A DNA stretch of 64,000 nt from Chitinophagaceae bacterium UBA1930 (GCA_002337145.1 DDFK01000001.1:768501-832500), one strand, 5' to 3'; shown: positions 1 to 9,506, counted from the stretch's first letter. A program made the numbers and translations. Notes: a model not told the origin generated them from the sequence alone.

Positions 1-1615
1 CAATGGTTCCATCATTCAGCAATGCTGCTTTGTACACGCCGGTTGAATAGGATGCGAGTTGGTAAACGGTTTTATTGTTTACCATACAGGCAAACAAATG
101 GTCATTGCCCTTATAAGTGGCATTGAATAAAAGGGTATCGTTTTTAACCTGCAAAAAACCGATGATCCTGTTGCTAAAAGGAACCAGCATTTCCTCACTT
201 GCACCATCTATACGCTGTTTGGCAATGCCCATTTCTCCGCTGGCATTTCTTACAACAAAGAATACGGCATCATCATTGGCAGAAAATTTTGGGCAGGAGT
301 ACAATTGTCCATTTACCGCATCAATAGTCTTTATTAATTCTCCATGATTGTTTAGTATATGCAGCTTCGATTGTTGTTGCGGTGTAAGCTCTATCGCAGC
401 AACCTTATTGCCATCATGCGAAATATCAGGCGAGAAGTACCTTGTTTTTGTGGTAATGGAATGCTCTGTCTTTGTTGCTATATCCAATATATTCAGTATG
501 CTGTATTCCCTATAGTCCCACCTTGCATCAGGCTGGTAGGCAGCATATACCAGCCTGCCGTTGTTGTAGGAAAAGTAATCGTCGTATGCAATGGCACGGG
601 TAGCAATCCTTGTTTCCACCTTATCTTTTATATGGTAAAAAGCAGGTACAATTTTATAGCCGTCTTTCAATACAATCAACGAACCATCCTCGGTCTGGTA
701 AGGATATTTATAATCCGTAACTGTATTTTTTTGTAGTGGTGTAAGCCAGGTGGCATTTGCTGTTTTTGTTGCTTCCCAGTTTTTCTGGTAGAACGTAAAT
801 GCATCGTTTACGAATTGTTTAAAGGGTATGCCTGCCTGTTGTTTAATGGCACCTTGCATGGGGTAGAACAATGGTTTAAACCTTGCGGCAGCATCTGTTA
901 CCTTGCTCCAAAAACCGTTGCCATATTTTTCATAACCATAGGCCACCAGCATATAGCCCAATGGGTAATGATTAGGCACATAATTACGCATACTGCCGTT
1001 ACGCAACTTCATGTAGCTATACTGTTTGTTGGCATTAAACAGGCTTCTGTAACTATTTAGAAACGAGGGTAGCTTGCCCCTGCCCTGTTGCGATAGTTTG
1101 GTTTCGTTGAACACTGCATCACCTTCAAAAAACCAATCGGGTATAGCGGCGGCATTTGCAACGGCCCTACCTTCCTGCCCAAGAATGATGGATGCAAAAT
1201 TGGACAGTCCTTTATTGAAATTATTGTATTGCTGCACGTGACGGTATTCGTGTATGGCCAGGTTATCTACCCAGCTTTGTGCCCCCAACCCGAAAGCATC
1301 CTGCGGGGCAGTTAAGTAAAACTCGCTTCTAAAAGGGGCCAATTGTACATAGCCGTTTGAGTAGGATGTATAGGCATCCAGTACAATGCTCACTTTTTTT
1401 AAAGCATTGCCAATGGTTGCTGCATGGTTTGCCTGCATGGCATGTATGATGGATGCGGCACGTTGTGCCTGTTGCTCTAACCCGCTGGGGAAGATGACCC
1501 TTGCCGTATCGGTGTCTATCTGTTTCCATTTAACAGTAGCAGGTGTGGCACCAAATTGTTGTGCCTTGTTGGTTAGGGCAGTCAATAGCAACAGGAAAGC
1601 AATGCAGTAACGCAT
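1..1615 (-). CDS. Secreted gluzincin-like metallopeptidase with TolB/WD40-like propeller, C-terminus cut by window edge
   Basis: The reading frame is open from an ATG at 1615 to the window edge (about 538 codons, no stop), so the C-terminus is missing. The N-terminus is a signal peptide (MRYCIAFLLLL... ending near NKAQ, residues 1-19). Residues about 122-126 read HEYRH, an HExxH zinc site, and residues about 160-166 read DWFFEGDA, giving the third ligand Glu expected of gluzincin (M1/M61-like) peptidases. From about residue 270 the protein has repeated TolB/PD40-like segments (for example DISHDGNKVAAIE), typical of a beta-propeller. The family role is extracytoplasmic; the substrate is unknown. 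It lies 34 bases downstream of the next gene's stop on the same strand. Exact family assignment is inference. Confidence 0.75.
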   Translation of the reverse strand, partial: MRYCIAFLLLLTALTNKAQQFGATPATVKWKQIDTDTARVIFPSGLEQQAQRAASIIHAMQANHAATIGNALKKVSIVLDAYTSYSNGYVQLAPFRSEFYLTAPQDAFGLGAQSWVDNLAIHEYRHVQQYNNFNKGLSNFASIILGQEGRAVANAAAIPDWFFEGDAVFNETKLSQQGRGKLPSFLNSYRSLFNANKQYSYMKLRNGSMRNYVPNHYPLGYMLVAYGYEKYGNGFWSKVTDAAARFKPLFYPMQGAIKQQAGIPFKQFVNDAFTFYQKNWEATKTANATWLTPLQKNTVTDYKYPYQTEDGSLIVLKDGYKIVPAFYHIKDKVETRIATRAIAYDDYFSYNNGRLVYAAYQPDARWDYREYSILNILDIATKTEHSITTKTRYFSPDISHDGNKVAAIELTPQQQSKLHILNNHGELIKTIDAVNGQLYSCPKFSANDDAVFFVVRNASGEMGIAKQRIDGASEEMLVPFSNRIIGFLQVKNDTLLFNATYKGNDHLFACMVNNKTVYQLASYSTGVYKAALLNDGTI

Positions 1616-1649
1616 AGTTCATTTTTGATTTGAAGTTATGGCAAACACT

Positions 1650-4600
1650 TTATCTTAACAATAGAACGGAGCCAGAGAAAGGTTCCGCCCTAAAGCCATC
1701 ATTCAACCGGATAATGTAATAATAGTTGGCAACAGGCAATGGCTTGCCGTTAAAAGTACCGTCCCAGCTTGTTGAGTAGCCCTTGCTTTTAAAAACTGCC
1801 CGTCCGCTACGGTCAAATATTTCCACATCGCAATTGGGCATATCATTCAATCCTTCAATAAACCACTTGTCATTGATGCCATCGCCATTGGGCGAAAACA
1901 CATTGGGTATTTTTATACCGTTCAATACTTTTACATTAACGGTATCATATCCGTAGCAACCGTCTGTGCTGGTTACTTCTAACTTGTACGTAGTGGTTTG
2001 TATAGGTTTCGCAAAAGGCGTTAGTAATGTTGCATTGTCAAGACCAATAATGGGTGTCCATACAATACTTGCTGGGGTTCCAATCAACGATGCATTCAAC
2101 AAAATACCGCTTCCATTCAGTATTGTTTTGTTACTGCCTGCATCAACAATTGGCGTGGCGTACACTTCAATAGGTTGTTCCTTGAAAGCAGTACAGCCAT
2201 TATTGGCATTATAGGTGTAGCGAAGTAAATGTGTTCCCTTACCAGCAGCCAAAGGATTAAAAAATGCTGATGCCGTAGTCCCATCCATTGTATAGTTGCC
2301 ATTACCGGCAATGCCTGTTGTTTCACTTGCATTCAACAGAAACCCGCTTGCTTCTTCACAGATATTCGTTAATGCTGCAAATTGAACAATGGGGCTTTCT
2401 TTTAACGTAGCATTGATACTGTCAATAGAGATGCAACCATTGGCAGTAACAGTTAAATAGTATTTGCCTGTATCTGTATAATTATAATTGTTACGTACTA
2501 TGTTTTGTTGGCTGCCGGTATAACTATGGGGCCCTACCCAGGAATAATTTGAATTGGCCAATGTATTGTTATTGGTTATCCTTAAGGTATCGAACCTGCA
2601 TATTGGCAATATTGCCTGCAGTTGTGCCGAAGGTGTTTCCTTTACCGTTACGTTACTGGTGGCAGATGCCGTGCACCCAATATTGCCCGCAGTAAAGGTA
2701 TAGTTGCCTGCTGCATTTAAAGCAGGGTTTGCAATGGCAATATTTTGCTGGTTGCTGGTATAGCCATTGGGACCAGTCCACTTATAGGGCACGGTAAAAA
2801 GGCCAGGCACGGATAGCTGTAAAGTTTCGTTGGTGCATACGCTATTGTTGCCAACAATATTTACCACAGGTTTTGGTGTAACCACAACATTTGCTGTAGA
2901 TGTTTTTGTGGGACAGGCTGGTGCTGAGCCTACCAAAGTATATACGCCTGCACTTGCCAGTGTTGCACTAGGTACAGACGCAAGCAGCACATTTGCCGTA
3001 AACCCATTGGGACCCGTCCAGGAATAACTTTCGCCATTTGACCAAATGGCTGCAACAATATAAGACAGCTGAATGTTGTCGCCTTCGCATACAGGAGAGC
3101 TGGCAGAGGCTAAAAAGGGAGGAATATAGTTTACAACAAGCCCTACGGTGTCTTTAGCCGTACATCCATTTTTCGTAACGGTGAGTATATAGTTGCCCAT
3201 ACTGTATTGCCCCACACTTGTTAATACTGGGTTTTGTTGGGTACTGGTGTACAGTTGCCAATTGCCTAATGCGGGCCCGCTCCATGAATAACTTACTCCG
3301 CTAAAAGTGGAGCTGCCATTTAATTGCACATTGGTGCCTTCGCATACGGGGCTTATGCTGCTTGCAAAAGCATCTGGAGTTTGATTGACATTTACAACAG
3401 TGGTAAGCGTAATGGTATTGCAACCCGGTTTACTGGCTACTACGGTATAGGTACCTGCATGGCTTGTTTGCACATTGGGAATAACAGGGTTCTGGTCTGT
3501 GCTTACAAAACCATTGGGTCCCGTCCATGAAAACAGGATACCTTCCGTTGCCCCTACATCGCAAAACAGTTTCAATGTATCTCCGCTACAAGCGGGTTTG
3601 TTATTGCTAGTATTGCTGAAACTTGTTGCATCAAAACGGTTGAAGCCAGAAAAGTAACCGTACCTGCAACCCGTTGCAGCATCGCCATGGATGATGCTTA
3701 AATGAAAATCCTGTGAGCTGTTCTTTACAATGGCCGCAGTACCAGCAGGCATTTGGCTGGTGGACAACTGTATCCTTGCATATTTCCATTGACCTCCCGA
3801 AAAAGGCACATCCAAAAACTGTGAGGCATTGATGATACCTGTGCCACCGTTAAAACTAAAGTCGCCTTCGCCACCGCTCTTCACTAAAATATTTACATAT
3901 AAAGGCGAGGTAACAGACCTTGTAAACCCTACTGTCCTGGAACCGGAGCAATCCAATTGTGGCAACATGGCATGGCCCACTTCGCAACCAAAACCAGAAA
4001 GGTGCAGTACATATACAGGTTTGCTGGTTTCAATATAAAAAACTTCGTTGTAGGAACCCTGCCTGTATGTTTGGCCAATACCCAATGTGGCAACCAGTAT
4101 TCCATTTATGGTTACAGTTGTATTGTTTTGTGTGGCCAATATAAAAACCTGGTCTGTTGGTTGTGTGGATGGGTTGTTTAAATAGCCGGGAAGGGTAATG
4201 TATTTTGTACCTACCAATGCCAGAGGTATTATCTGATCGCCAGCCAAATCAAAACAGCCTCCATATCCGCCACCGCCAATTGAATCATCTTTTATGGTAA
4301 TGGCAATCGGTTTATCAGCAGTGACTGTAGACCCCATTAAATGGGCTGCCACCGTTGCGGCCACTGCCGTAGCAGAGTAGGTTTGGCCTTTATTCAGCAA
4401 TACCGTAAAGGGTATGCCCGCTGCATGGCCAACAATATCGTTGGCGGGTGTAATGGTTATGGTTGTTGCATCTTCGGTGGCTACAATATCAAATGCAGAG
4501 CTTGGTTTTGGTGAAAAAGATGTATTGTTTGTCATTATGTTTTGGGCGGGTATAAAGAAACTGTTGCCCAAGGCATTCCTGCCTTTTAAGGCAAATATTT

Positions 4601-4985
4601 CAGGATTGTTTACCGATGCTTCTTCATAATATATGGTAACAAAAGCAGTGGAGCGTATCAACAGTCCATAATTCAGTACCTGGTCGGCAGGCTTGTTTTC
4701 AACCATCTCAATATTTGCCGTTAAATCGTACGACTGAGAAGTATTGGCCGGCACATTTACCGTAATGGGTGCAAAGAAACTATTTGCAGGTTGCGTAATG
4801 GTTACAACAGCATCTGTGTTCAACGCCGTAATACGTAAGTAGATTGGCCTATCGCCATGAATATTGCCCCCGTTGTATGTTACTTCTGGTGCAACAAACC
4901 AGAAAGCCGTATCGGTTTGTGCATGGGGTTTCAGGCACAAAAAACAGCCATACATTACCAATAAAAGCTTTAACCATCTATTCAT
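1650..4985 (-). CDS. Large secreted adhesin-like protein: IgGFc-binding-type domain, Ig-like repeats, gliding motility/T9SS type-B C-terminal domain
   Basis: About 1111 residues from the ATG at 4985, which starts a clean signal peptide (MNRWLKLLLVMYGCFLCLKPHAQ region). An upstream in-frame ATG at 5033 lies inside a terminator hairpin, so I reject it. The N-terminal third resembles the IgGFc-binding-protein N-domain found in many Bacteroidota. It is followed by five or six Ig/PKD-like modules carrying repeated SW(T/S)GP(N)G motifs and paired cysteines (roughly residues 460-1000). The last 90 residues start with IPNVFSPNGDGINDKW and contain VEIFDRSGR and YYYIIRLNDG, the CHU_C / type-B sorting domain recognised by the type IX secretion system. 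It is probably surface-exposed. The ligand is unknown. Confidence 0.85.
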   Translation of the reverse strand: MNRWLKLLLVMYGCFLCLKPHAQTDTAFWFVAPEVTYNGGNIHGDRPIYLRITALNTDAVVTITQPANSFFAPITVNVPANTSQSYDLTANIEMVENKPADQVLNYGLLIRSTAFVTIYYEEASVNNPEIFALKGRNALGNSFFIPAQNIMTNNTSFSPKPSSAFDIVATEDATTITITPANDIVGHAAGIPFTVLLNKGQTYSATAVAATVAAHLMGSTVTADKPIAITIKDDSIGGGGYGGCFDLAGDQIIPLALVGTKYITLPGYLNNPSTQPTDQVFILATQNNTTVTINGILVATLGIGQTYRQGSYNEVFYIETSKPVYVLHLSGFGCEVGHAMLPQLDCSGSRTVGFTRSVTSPLYVNILVKSGGEGDFSFNGGTGIINASQFLDVPFSGGQWKYARIQLSTSQMPAGTAAIVKNSSQDFHLSIIHGDAATGCRYGYFSGFNRFDATSFSNTSNNKPACSGDTLKLFCDVGATEGILFSWTGPNGFVSTDQNPVIPNVQTSHAGTYTVVASKPGCNTITLTTVVNVNQTPDAFASSISPVCEGTNVQLNGSSTFSGVSYSWSGPALGNWQLYTSTQQNPVLTSVGQYSMGNYILTVTKNGCTAKDTVGLVVNYIPPFLASASSPVCEGDNIQLSYIVAAIWSNGESYSWTGPNGFTANVLLASVPSATLASAGVYTLVGSAPACPTKTSTANVVVTPKPVVNIVGNNSVCTNETLQLSVPGLFTVPYKWTGPNGYTSNQQNIAIANPALNAAGNYTFTAGNIGCTASATSNVTVKETPSAQLQAILPICRFDTLRITNNNTLANSNYSWVGPHSYTGSQQNIVRNNYNYTDTGKYYLTVTANGCISIDSINATLKESPIVQFAALTNICEEASGFLLNASETTGIAGNGNYTMDGTTASAFFNPLAAGKGTHLLRYTYNANNGCTAFKEQPIEVYATPIVDAGSNKTILNGSGILLNASLIGTPASIVWTPIIGLDNATLLTPFAKPIQTTTYKLEVTSTDGCYGYDTVNVKVLNGIKIPNVFSPNGDGINDKWFIEGLNDMPNCDVEIFDRSGRAVFKSKGYSTSWDGTFNGKPLPVANYYYIIRLNDGFRAEPFSGSVLLLR

Positions 4986-5007
4986 TGCTATCAAAGTTGC
5001 ATAAAAA

Positions 5008-5033
5008 ATGGATAGCAATAAATTACTATCCAT
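5008..5033 (-). terminator. Intrinsic terminator between the 134-aa hypothetical gene and the T9SS adhesin gene
   Basis: ATGGATAG and CTATCCAT form an 8-bp perfect inverted repeat with a 10-base spacer. Read on the minus strand it is followed by TTTTTTAT. It ends the transcript of the gene at 5057-5461 and separates it from the adhesin gene. Confidence 0.7.
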
Positions 5034-5056
5034 CTTCTTTTTATTGTTACCAATAT

Positions 5057-5461
5057 TTACATTGGTTCTTTGGTCAAGTAAACCTTTGTCATATCGTGGT
5101 AGTGGTTCTGCAGTTGATGCACATAGTGCACATCGGGATTATGTCTCCTGTCTTCCCGATACCACATTTCCATTTGCGAAAAATCACCTCCATGTGGCAG
5201 TACAATCCTAAAAGAACCTTTCATGTACTTGGCAGATCCGTCTTCATTTTCCTGCTTGGTAAAACGCAGTTTCCGTAGCTGTTCCTCTGTTAGTGGAATC
5301 GGGTGCAGGTGGTCCTGTTCAAACCAGAATTCCTGTACTTCCGTTTTCAGCTCAATCTGTTTTTCATCACCGTTCAGGCGGGTCACTTCTCCTTCCCACA
5401 TTTTGTCACCGTACTCGCCCATAACAAAGTCACCAACTTTAATGTCGCTAAATTTTATCAT
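5057..5461 (-). CDS. Conserved hypothetical protein, 134 aa, cytoplasmic
   Basis: Start chosen at the ATG at 5461 (MIKFSDIKVGDFVMGEYGDK). The longer in-frame start at 5575 would overlap the upstream regulator gene and add a poor-looking 38-residue extension. There is no signal peptide or membrane segment. The N-terminal half (KVGDFVMGEYGDKMWEGEVTRLNGDEKQIEL) has the look of a small beta-barrel, KOW/Tudor-like fold. The C-terminal half is charged and aromatic, with several histidines. It sits 89 bases downstream of the DtxR-type regulator on the same strand, so co-transcription is possible. I do not recognise a named family and assign no function. Confidence 0.7.
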   Translation of the reverse strand: MIKFSDIKVGDFVMGEYGDKMWEGEVTRLNGDEKQIELKTEVQEFWFEQDHLHPIPLTEEQLRKLRFTKQENEDGSAKYMKGSFRIVLPHGGDFSQMEMWYREDRRHNPDVHYVHQLQNHYHDMTKVYLTKEPM

Positions 5462-5550
5462 ATGGCATTCGTTTTTAGAGGGAGAAGGTAGAAAGATTTC
5501 TGTAGAAAGAAAAATGATTTTTTTGTTAGGCAGCACGCACTTGGGCTTTA

Positions 5551-6201
5551 TCAAATTACCAACAGGTTCTGGCAAATGGTGGAACTGAATACAGTCTTGG
5601 TCTTGCCATTCAACTGCACCGCCATCGATTTGTCAAACTCCTGTATGGCCATTATTTCAATAGCCGACCCTAAGGAAAGTCCCAAAGAATTGAGGTAGGT
5701 AAGAAATGATGCGTCGTGGTTCAGCACGCCGCTGAGCTTGTACTTCTTTCCTATTTGGCAGTTACTTAAAGCAATGGCTTTGTATTGCGGCAGTTTACCA
5801 TTCGCATCGGGTATCGGTTCTCCATGCGGATCAAACTTTGGATAACCCAACATTTCATCAATCCGGTTAAAGAAAAGGTCGCTTTGCAAGTGCTCAATCT
5901 GCTCGGCTATATCATGCACTTCTTCCCACCCAAGTCCCATTACATCTTTTAAGAAAAGTTCTGTAAGCCTGTGTTTACGCAAAATAAGCAATGCCTGTTT
6001 CTTGCCTTTCTCTGTTAGCTCTATTGCCTTGTACTTCTCGTATTTAATGAATTTTTTTTCGGCAAGGTTGTTCACCATGCTATTTACAGTAGGCATTTTG
6101 ATGTCCAGTAACAGGGCAATCCGTTTTACGGTAATGGCTTCTTCCGTTTGTGACAAGCGGTGCAGGGCTTTCAGGTAATTCTCTTCGGTCAAGGTAATCA
6201 T
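5551..6201 (-). CDS. DtxR/MntR-family metal-dependent transcriptional regulator with C-terminal FeoA-like domain
   Basis: 216 aa from the ATG at 6201 (MITLTEENYLKALHRL). The upstream ATG at 6246 adds 15 residues that do not fit the family and lies close to the operator. Residues 1-60 are the winged helix (ITVKRIALLLDIKMPTVNSMVNNL is the HTH). Residues about 75-125 are the dimerisation and metal-binding helices, with the E-V-H...EQIEH-LQSD pattern of manganese/iron sensors. The last ~75 residues (CQIGKKYKLSGVLNH...) form an SH3/FeoA-like domain. The family represses metal uptake genes when loaded with Fe(II) or Mn(II). It is divergent from a TonB receptor, with a perfect palindrome between them. 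Which metal it senses is not decidable here. Confidence 0.9.
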   Translation of the reverse strand: MITLTEENYLKALHRLSQTEEAITVKRIALLLDIKMPTVNSMVNNLAEKKFIKYEKYKAIELTEKGKKQALLILRKHRLTELFLKDVMGLGWEEVHDIAEQIEHLQSDLFFNRIDEMLGYPKFDPHGEPIPDANGKLPQYKAIALSNCQIGKKYKLSGVLNHDASFLTYLNSLGLSLGSAIEIMAIQEFDKSMAVQLNGKTKTVFSSTICQNLLVI

Positions 6202-6255
6202 TCCATAAAAATAGCCAGTTTCGCGGATATAGATTATACTTTTCAAAATAAATTT

Positions 6256-6271
6256 GTTAGATTAATCTAAC
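6256..6271. promoter_or_regulatory. Palindromic operator between dtxR-type gene and TonB receptor
   Basis: GTTAGATTAATCTAAC is a perfect 16-bp palindrome, carrying the TTAG...CTAA half-sites seen in DtxR/IdeR/MntR boxes. It lies midway between the divergent starts at 6201 and 6301. On the plus strand, TAACTTTA at 6268-6275 is a 7/8 match to the Bacteroidota -7 box, so bound regulator would block the receptor promoter. Autoregulation is also possible. Confidence 0.75.
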
Positions 6272-6300
6272 TTTATAATTTTACCGCCATAACTACGATC

Positions 6301-8757
6301 ATGAAACAGCAACTGCTCTTACTCCTCTCCCTGCTTTATATACAGACCAATGCACAGAACCTGCATATAACAGGTTCCGTTAAAGATGCAGGCACCAAAG
6401 AGGCCTTAAGTTTTTGCAGTATAGCAGTGACCAATAGTAAAGCAGGCACAAGTACCAATGCAGCCGGAAATTTCACTTTATCGATTTCCGCAATAGCCCA
6501 ACAGCAAAAGCTTATTACCAGTTATATAGGCTACCAGGTGGACACTACCTTAATTGAGCCAAACAAGGCCCATTATGTCATTTATCTTAAACCCGTACAA
6601 GGTGCATTGAATGAAGTGGTGGTAACGGGTGTGACTAAAGCCACCCTGCTAAAAGAAAATCCTGTTGCTATTAGTAACGTATCGTCAAAAACTATTGACA
6701 GAACGGTTGAGCCCAATATTATTGATGCATTGGTGAAGAATGTACCGGGATTGAATGCAGTAAAGACAGGCCCCAATATTTCCAAACCCTTTATTCGTGG
6801 CCTAGGCTATAACCGTGTGCTGACCTTGTATGATGGCATTAGGCAGGAAGGGCAGCAATGGGGCGATGAGCATGGCATTGAAGTGGATGCCTATAATATT
6901 GACAGGGCCGAAGTAATTAAAGGGCCAGCCAGTTTAATGTTTGGCTCCGATGCCGTGGCCGGCGTGGTAAGCATGTTCCCTTTTTTGCCAAAGGAAAAGG
7001 ATGGCAACCTGCATGGCCGGGTGGTGAGTGAGTACCAAAGCAACAATGGCCTTATAGGAAATGGTTTCAGGTTGGGCCATAATAATGGCCATTGGTTATG
7101 GGTTGCAAGGGGCAGTTACCGAATGGCAAAAAATTACAGCAACAGTATAGATGGCAGGGTTTATAATACCGGTTTTAGGGAGACCAATATAGCTACAACT
7201 GCTGCTTATACAAGCAGTAAAGGTTACAGCAACCTGAACTTTACTTTGTACAATAACCTACAGGGCATTCCGGATGGCAGCAGGGATTCGATAACAAGGA
7301 AATTCACCAAACAAATTCATGAAGGGGCATTGGATGATATATTGAACAGGCCCATTGTTACCGATGCGGAACTGGACAGTTATGCGTTAAGTCCCTTGCA
7401 CCAGCACATACAACATTACAGACTGTACAGCAATAACCATTATCAATTGGCAGCAGGTGAAATAGACGCTACCATTGGCTTACAACAGAATATAAGAAGG
7501 GAATACAGCCACCCTACCGTACCCAGGCAAGCAAGTTTATTTGTGCGGCTGAATACCATCAATTATGGCTTTAGGTACAATGCACCCACCTTTGCGAATA
7601 CGGATATTACCATTGGTATAAATGGCATGTACCAAAACAACAAGAGCAAGGATGCTACGGACTTTCCCATTCCCGATTATAACTTGCTGGATATTGGTAC
7701 TTATATCTATGGCAAGTGGAAGCATGATAAACTAATCATAAGTGGTGGGTTGCGGTATGATACCAGAAGCTTGAATAGTCCTGATTTTTATGTAGGCCAA
7801 AATGCTGTTACAGGGTTTGATAAACAGTATTTTTTACCAGATACTACAGGGGCCCAATTACAGTTCCCATCCATCCGTAAACATTTCAATGGCATATCCT
7901 TAAGCATTGGCTTGGCTTATGCATTTAGTGAGCAGGTAAGCCTTAAAGCCAATATAGCAAGGGGTTACAGAAGTCCGAACATTACCGAAATAGCATCCAA
8001 CGGGTTGGATCCTGGTGCACATATTGTGTATTTGGGCAATAGGGATTTTGTACCGGAATTCAGCTTTCAGCAGGACCTGGGCATCAGTGTAAATTTCAAC
8101 AACATAGCAGCATCTTTAAGTTTTTTCAACAACAATGTGCAGCATTATATTTACCTGACGCAATTGGTTGATGCTGGTGGCAATGCCATTGTGGATGCAC
8201 AGGGCAATAAAACCTTCCAATACCAGCAGGCTGCTGCACAACTGTATGGGCTGGAAGCGGCATTGGACATACACCCGATAGCATGGAAAGGTTTCAGCTT
8301 TACCAGCAACCTATCTATTGTGCATGGCATCAATACAAAAGAGGGGCTTAGGAACAAGGGCATAGAAGGTGAATACCTGCCATTGATTCCACCAACGAAA
8401 TGGTTAAGCAGCGTTGGCCAGGAAATAAAAACGAAGCGAAGCATGTTCACTGTATTAACCGCAAAAGTAGAGCTTGAATATTGTGCCGCACAGAACCGTT
8501 ACCTAGCTTTGTACAATACCGAAACAGCTACGCCAGCCTATGCATTAGTTCATTGCACCGTTGGTACACAACTGAACTATACCAAAAATAATATTGTTCA
8601 ATTACAGCTACAGGTGAACAATCTATTCAACATGGCCTATCAAAGCAACCTTAGCAGGTTAAAGTATTTTGAGTATTACAATGCATCGCCCAATGGCAGT
8701 TTGGGTATGTACAATATGGGCAGGAATATTTGTGTGAAGATGATTGCAGGTTTTTAA
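6301..8757 (+). CDS. TonB-dependent outer-membrane receptor, probably metal-related
   Basis: 818 aa. A signal peptide (MKQQLLLLLSLLYIQTNAQ) is followed by a carboxypeptidase-regulatory-like beta-sandwich (residues about 22-105, GSVKDAGTKEALSFCSI). Next come a plug domain (about 110-225, with VPGLNAVKTGPNISKPFIRG and AEVIKGPASLMFGSDAVAGVV) and a 22-strand-type barrel whose C-terminal strand ends in aromatic/hydrophobic residues (ICVKMIAGF). It imports a ligand across the outer membrane using TonB energy. The divergent DtxR/MntR-type regulator and the shared palindrome suggest control by iron or manganese, and so a metal or metallophore substrate. That last step is inference. Confidence 0.92.
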   Translation: MKQQLLLLLSLLYIQTNAQNLHITGSVKDAGTKEALSFCSIAVTNSKAGTSTNAAGNFTLSISAIAQQQKLITSYIGYQVDTTLIEPNKAHYVIYLKPVQGALNEVVVTGVTKATLLKENPVAISNVSSKTIDRTVEPNIIDALVKNVPGLNAVKTGPNISKPFIRGLGYNRVLTLYDGIRQEGQQWGDEHGIEVDAYNIDRAEVIKGPASLMFGSDAVAGVVSMFPFLPKEKDGNLHGRVVSEYQSNNGLIGNGFRLGHNNGHWLWVARGSYRMAKNYSNSIDGRVYNTGFRETNIATTAAYTSSKGYSNLNFTLYNNLQGIPDGSRDSITRKFTKQIHEGALDDILNRPIVTDAELDSYALSPLHQHIQHYRLYSNNHYQLAAGEIDATIGLQQNIRREYSHPTVPRQASLFVRLNTINYGFRYNAPTFANTDITIGINGMYQNNKSKDATDFPIPDYNLLDIGTYIYGKWKHDKLIISGGLRYDTRSLNSPDFYVGQNAVTGFDKQYFLPDTTGAQLQFPSIRKHFNGISLSIGLAYAFSEQVSLKANIARGYRSPNITEIASNGLDPGAHIVYLGNRDFVPEFSFQQDLGISVNFNNIAASLSFFNNNVQHYIYLTQLVDAGGNAIVDAQGNKTFQYQQAAAQLYGLEAALDIHPIAWKGFSFTSNLSIVHGINTKEGLRNKGIEGEYLPLIPPTKWLSSVGQEIKTKRSMFTVLTAKVELEYCAAQNRYLALYNTETATPAYALVHCTVGTQLNYTKNNIVQLQLQVNNLFNMAYQSNLSRLKYFEYYNASPNGSLGMYNMGRNICVKMIAGF

Positions 8758-8896
8758 AAGTATATCAATAAGAGTGGATAGGATAAAAAGAGATAAAAGC
8801 TTTGACCTACCCTTTTAAGCTCTTAGCTAAGATTGTTACGACACGTTCAATCTACGCTTAGATAAAAGCTTATTTTTAATCTAAACGTTGATGAGT

Positions 8897-8916
8897 GTCC
8901 CGATAGTTATCGGGAC
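8897..8916. repeat. Dispersed palindrome GTCCCGATAGTTATCGGGAC, copy 1
   Basis: A 20-bp sequence with 9-bp complementary arms (GTCCCGATA/TATCGGGAC) around GT. An identical copy lies at 22541-22560. It sits in the spacer between the TonB receptor gene and ssrA, and looks like a REP-type intergenic element. Confidence 0.75.
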
Positions 8917-8953
8917 CAGTAAAGTTGATGTATATTCCATTGCTGGTTATATA

Positions 8954-8983
8954 AAAAAAGCCACCCTTAACTGGTAGCTTTTT
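8954..8983 (-). terminator. Intrinsic terminator of ssrA
   Basis: On the minus strand AAGCTACC and GGTGGCTT pair over 8 bp (one G-U), with a 7-base loop, then a run of seven T. It begins about ten bases past the tmRNA 3' end. Confidence 0.85.
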
Positions 8984-8993
8984 AAAATAAAAG

Positions 8994-9363
8994 TGGAGCC
9001 GACCGGACTCGAACCGGTGTCCAAACAAATCCGCCATAAGCTTTCTACATGTTTAGTCCGTAATTAATTGTAGGGAAATAGCCGGGAACAGACAGACCAA
9101 TTACTTCCTTAGCTGGATAGTCTTAGGTTGCAGGCACAGCCTATTGCAACAGCATCTTTTTTTGTTTTGAGTCGGCGGCGGCACATGGAAAAAAGCTAAA
9201 CCTGTGCGGCGGCCCAAATGGTTACTTAATCACTGATTAAGCAGCCATGGCATACTGAGTATTGCCATTTGAGTTTTGTATATTCAGATTAAGGTGCTAA
9301 TTATACAACGCACCACATGCTTACACCTACAAAGAACTTTGCTGTCAAAACCAATACGGCCCC
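8994..9363 (-). ncRNA. ssrA: tmRNA (transfer-messenger RNA), tag ending ...GNTQYAMAA
   Basis: About 370 nt. The 5' end GGGGCC at 9363-9358 pairs with GGCTCC near the 3' end (9000-8995), followed by A8994. The CCA is not encoded in full. The T-arm is CCGGTTCGAGTCCGG. The tag reading frame runs on the minus strand near 9270-9240 and ends GGC AAT ACT CAG TAT GCC ATG GCT GCT TAA, giving GNTQYAMAA; the YAxAA end is the usual ClpXP degradation signal. A GC-rich hairpin region (GGCCGCCGCAC.../GTGCCGCCGCC) follows the tag stop. The resume codon (G or the preceding N) is my estimate. It rescues stalled ribosomes together with SmpB, which is not in the window. Confidence 0.93.
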
Positions 9364-9376
9364 AAAAGACTGGCGG

Positions 9377-9384
9377 CAAACTTA
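9377..9384 (-). promoter_or_regulatory. Promoter -7 box of ssrA
   Basis: On the minus strand TAAGTTTG matches the Bacteroidota -7 consensus TAnnTTTG exactly, 13 bases before the tmRNA 5' end. No clear TTG -33 box is seen at the usual distance. Confidence 0.6.
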
Positions 9385-9460
9385 CAATTTTTTGTTGGGG
9401 TTGTTGACTATATTTATCATCCAATCTTTCTGCACGTTCAAAAGAAAAGACAAATTATTT

Positions 9461-9486
9461 ACCACGAAGGCACAAAGTACACGAAG
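9461..9486 (+). repeat. CACGAAGGCACAAAG-type repeat fragment
   Basis: ACCACGAAGGCACAAAGTAC followed by ACGAAG is a periodic CACRAAG sequence of a kind I know to be scattered between genes in Bacteroidota. A related stretch with three ACAAAG/AAG units lies at 39258-39287. It is non-coding and sits just upstream of the MutS-like gene. Confidence 0.4.
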
Positions 9487-9506
9487 TTGAAACTTCCTTT
9501 TTATTA

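Noticed and set aside
5008..5033. ATG at 5033 as the start of the T9SS adhesin gene
   Set aside because: It lies inside the terminator hairpin of the upstream gene, and the ATG at 4985 gives a normal signal peptide.
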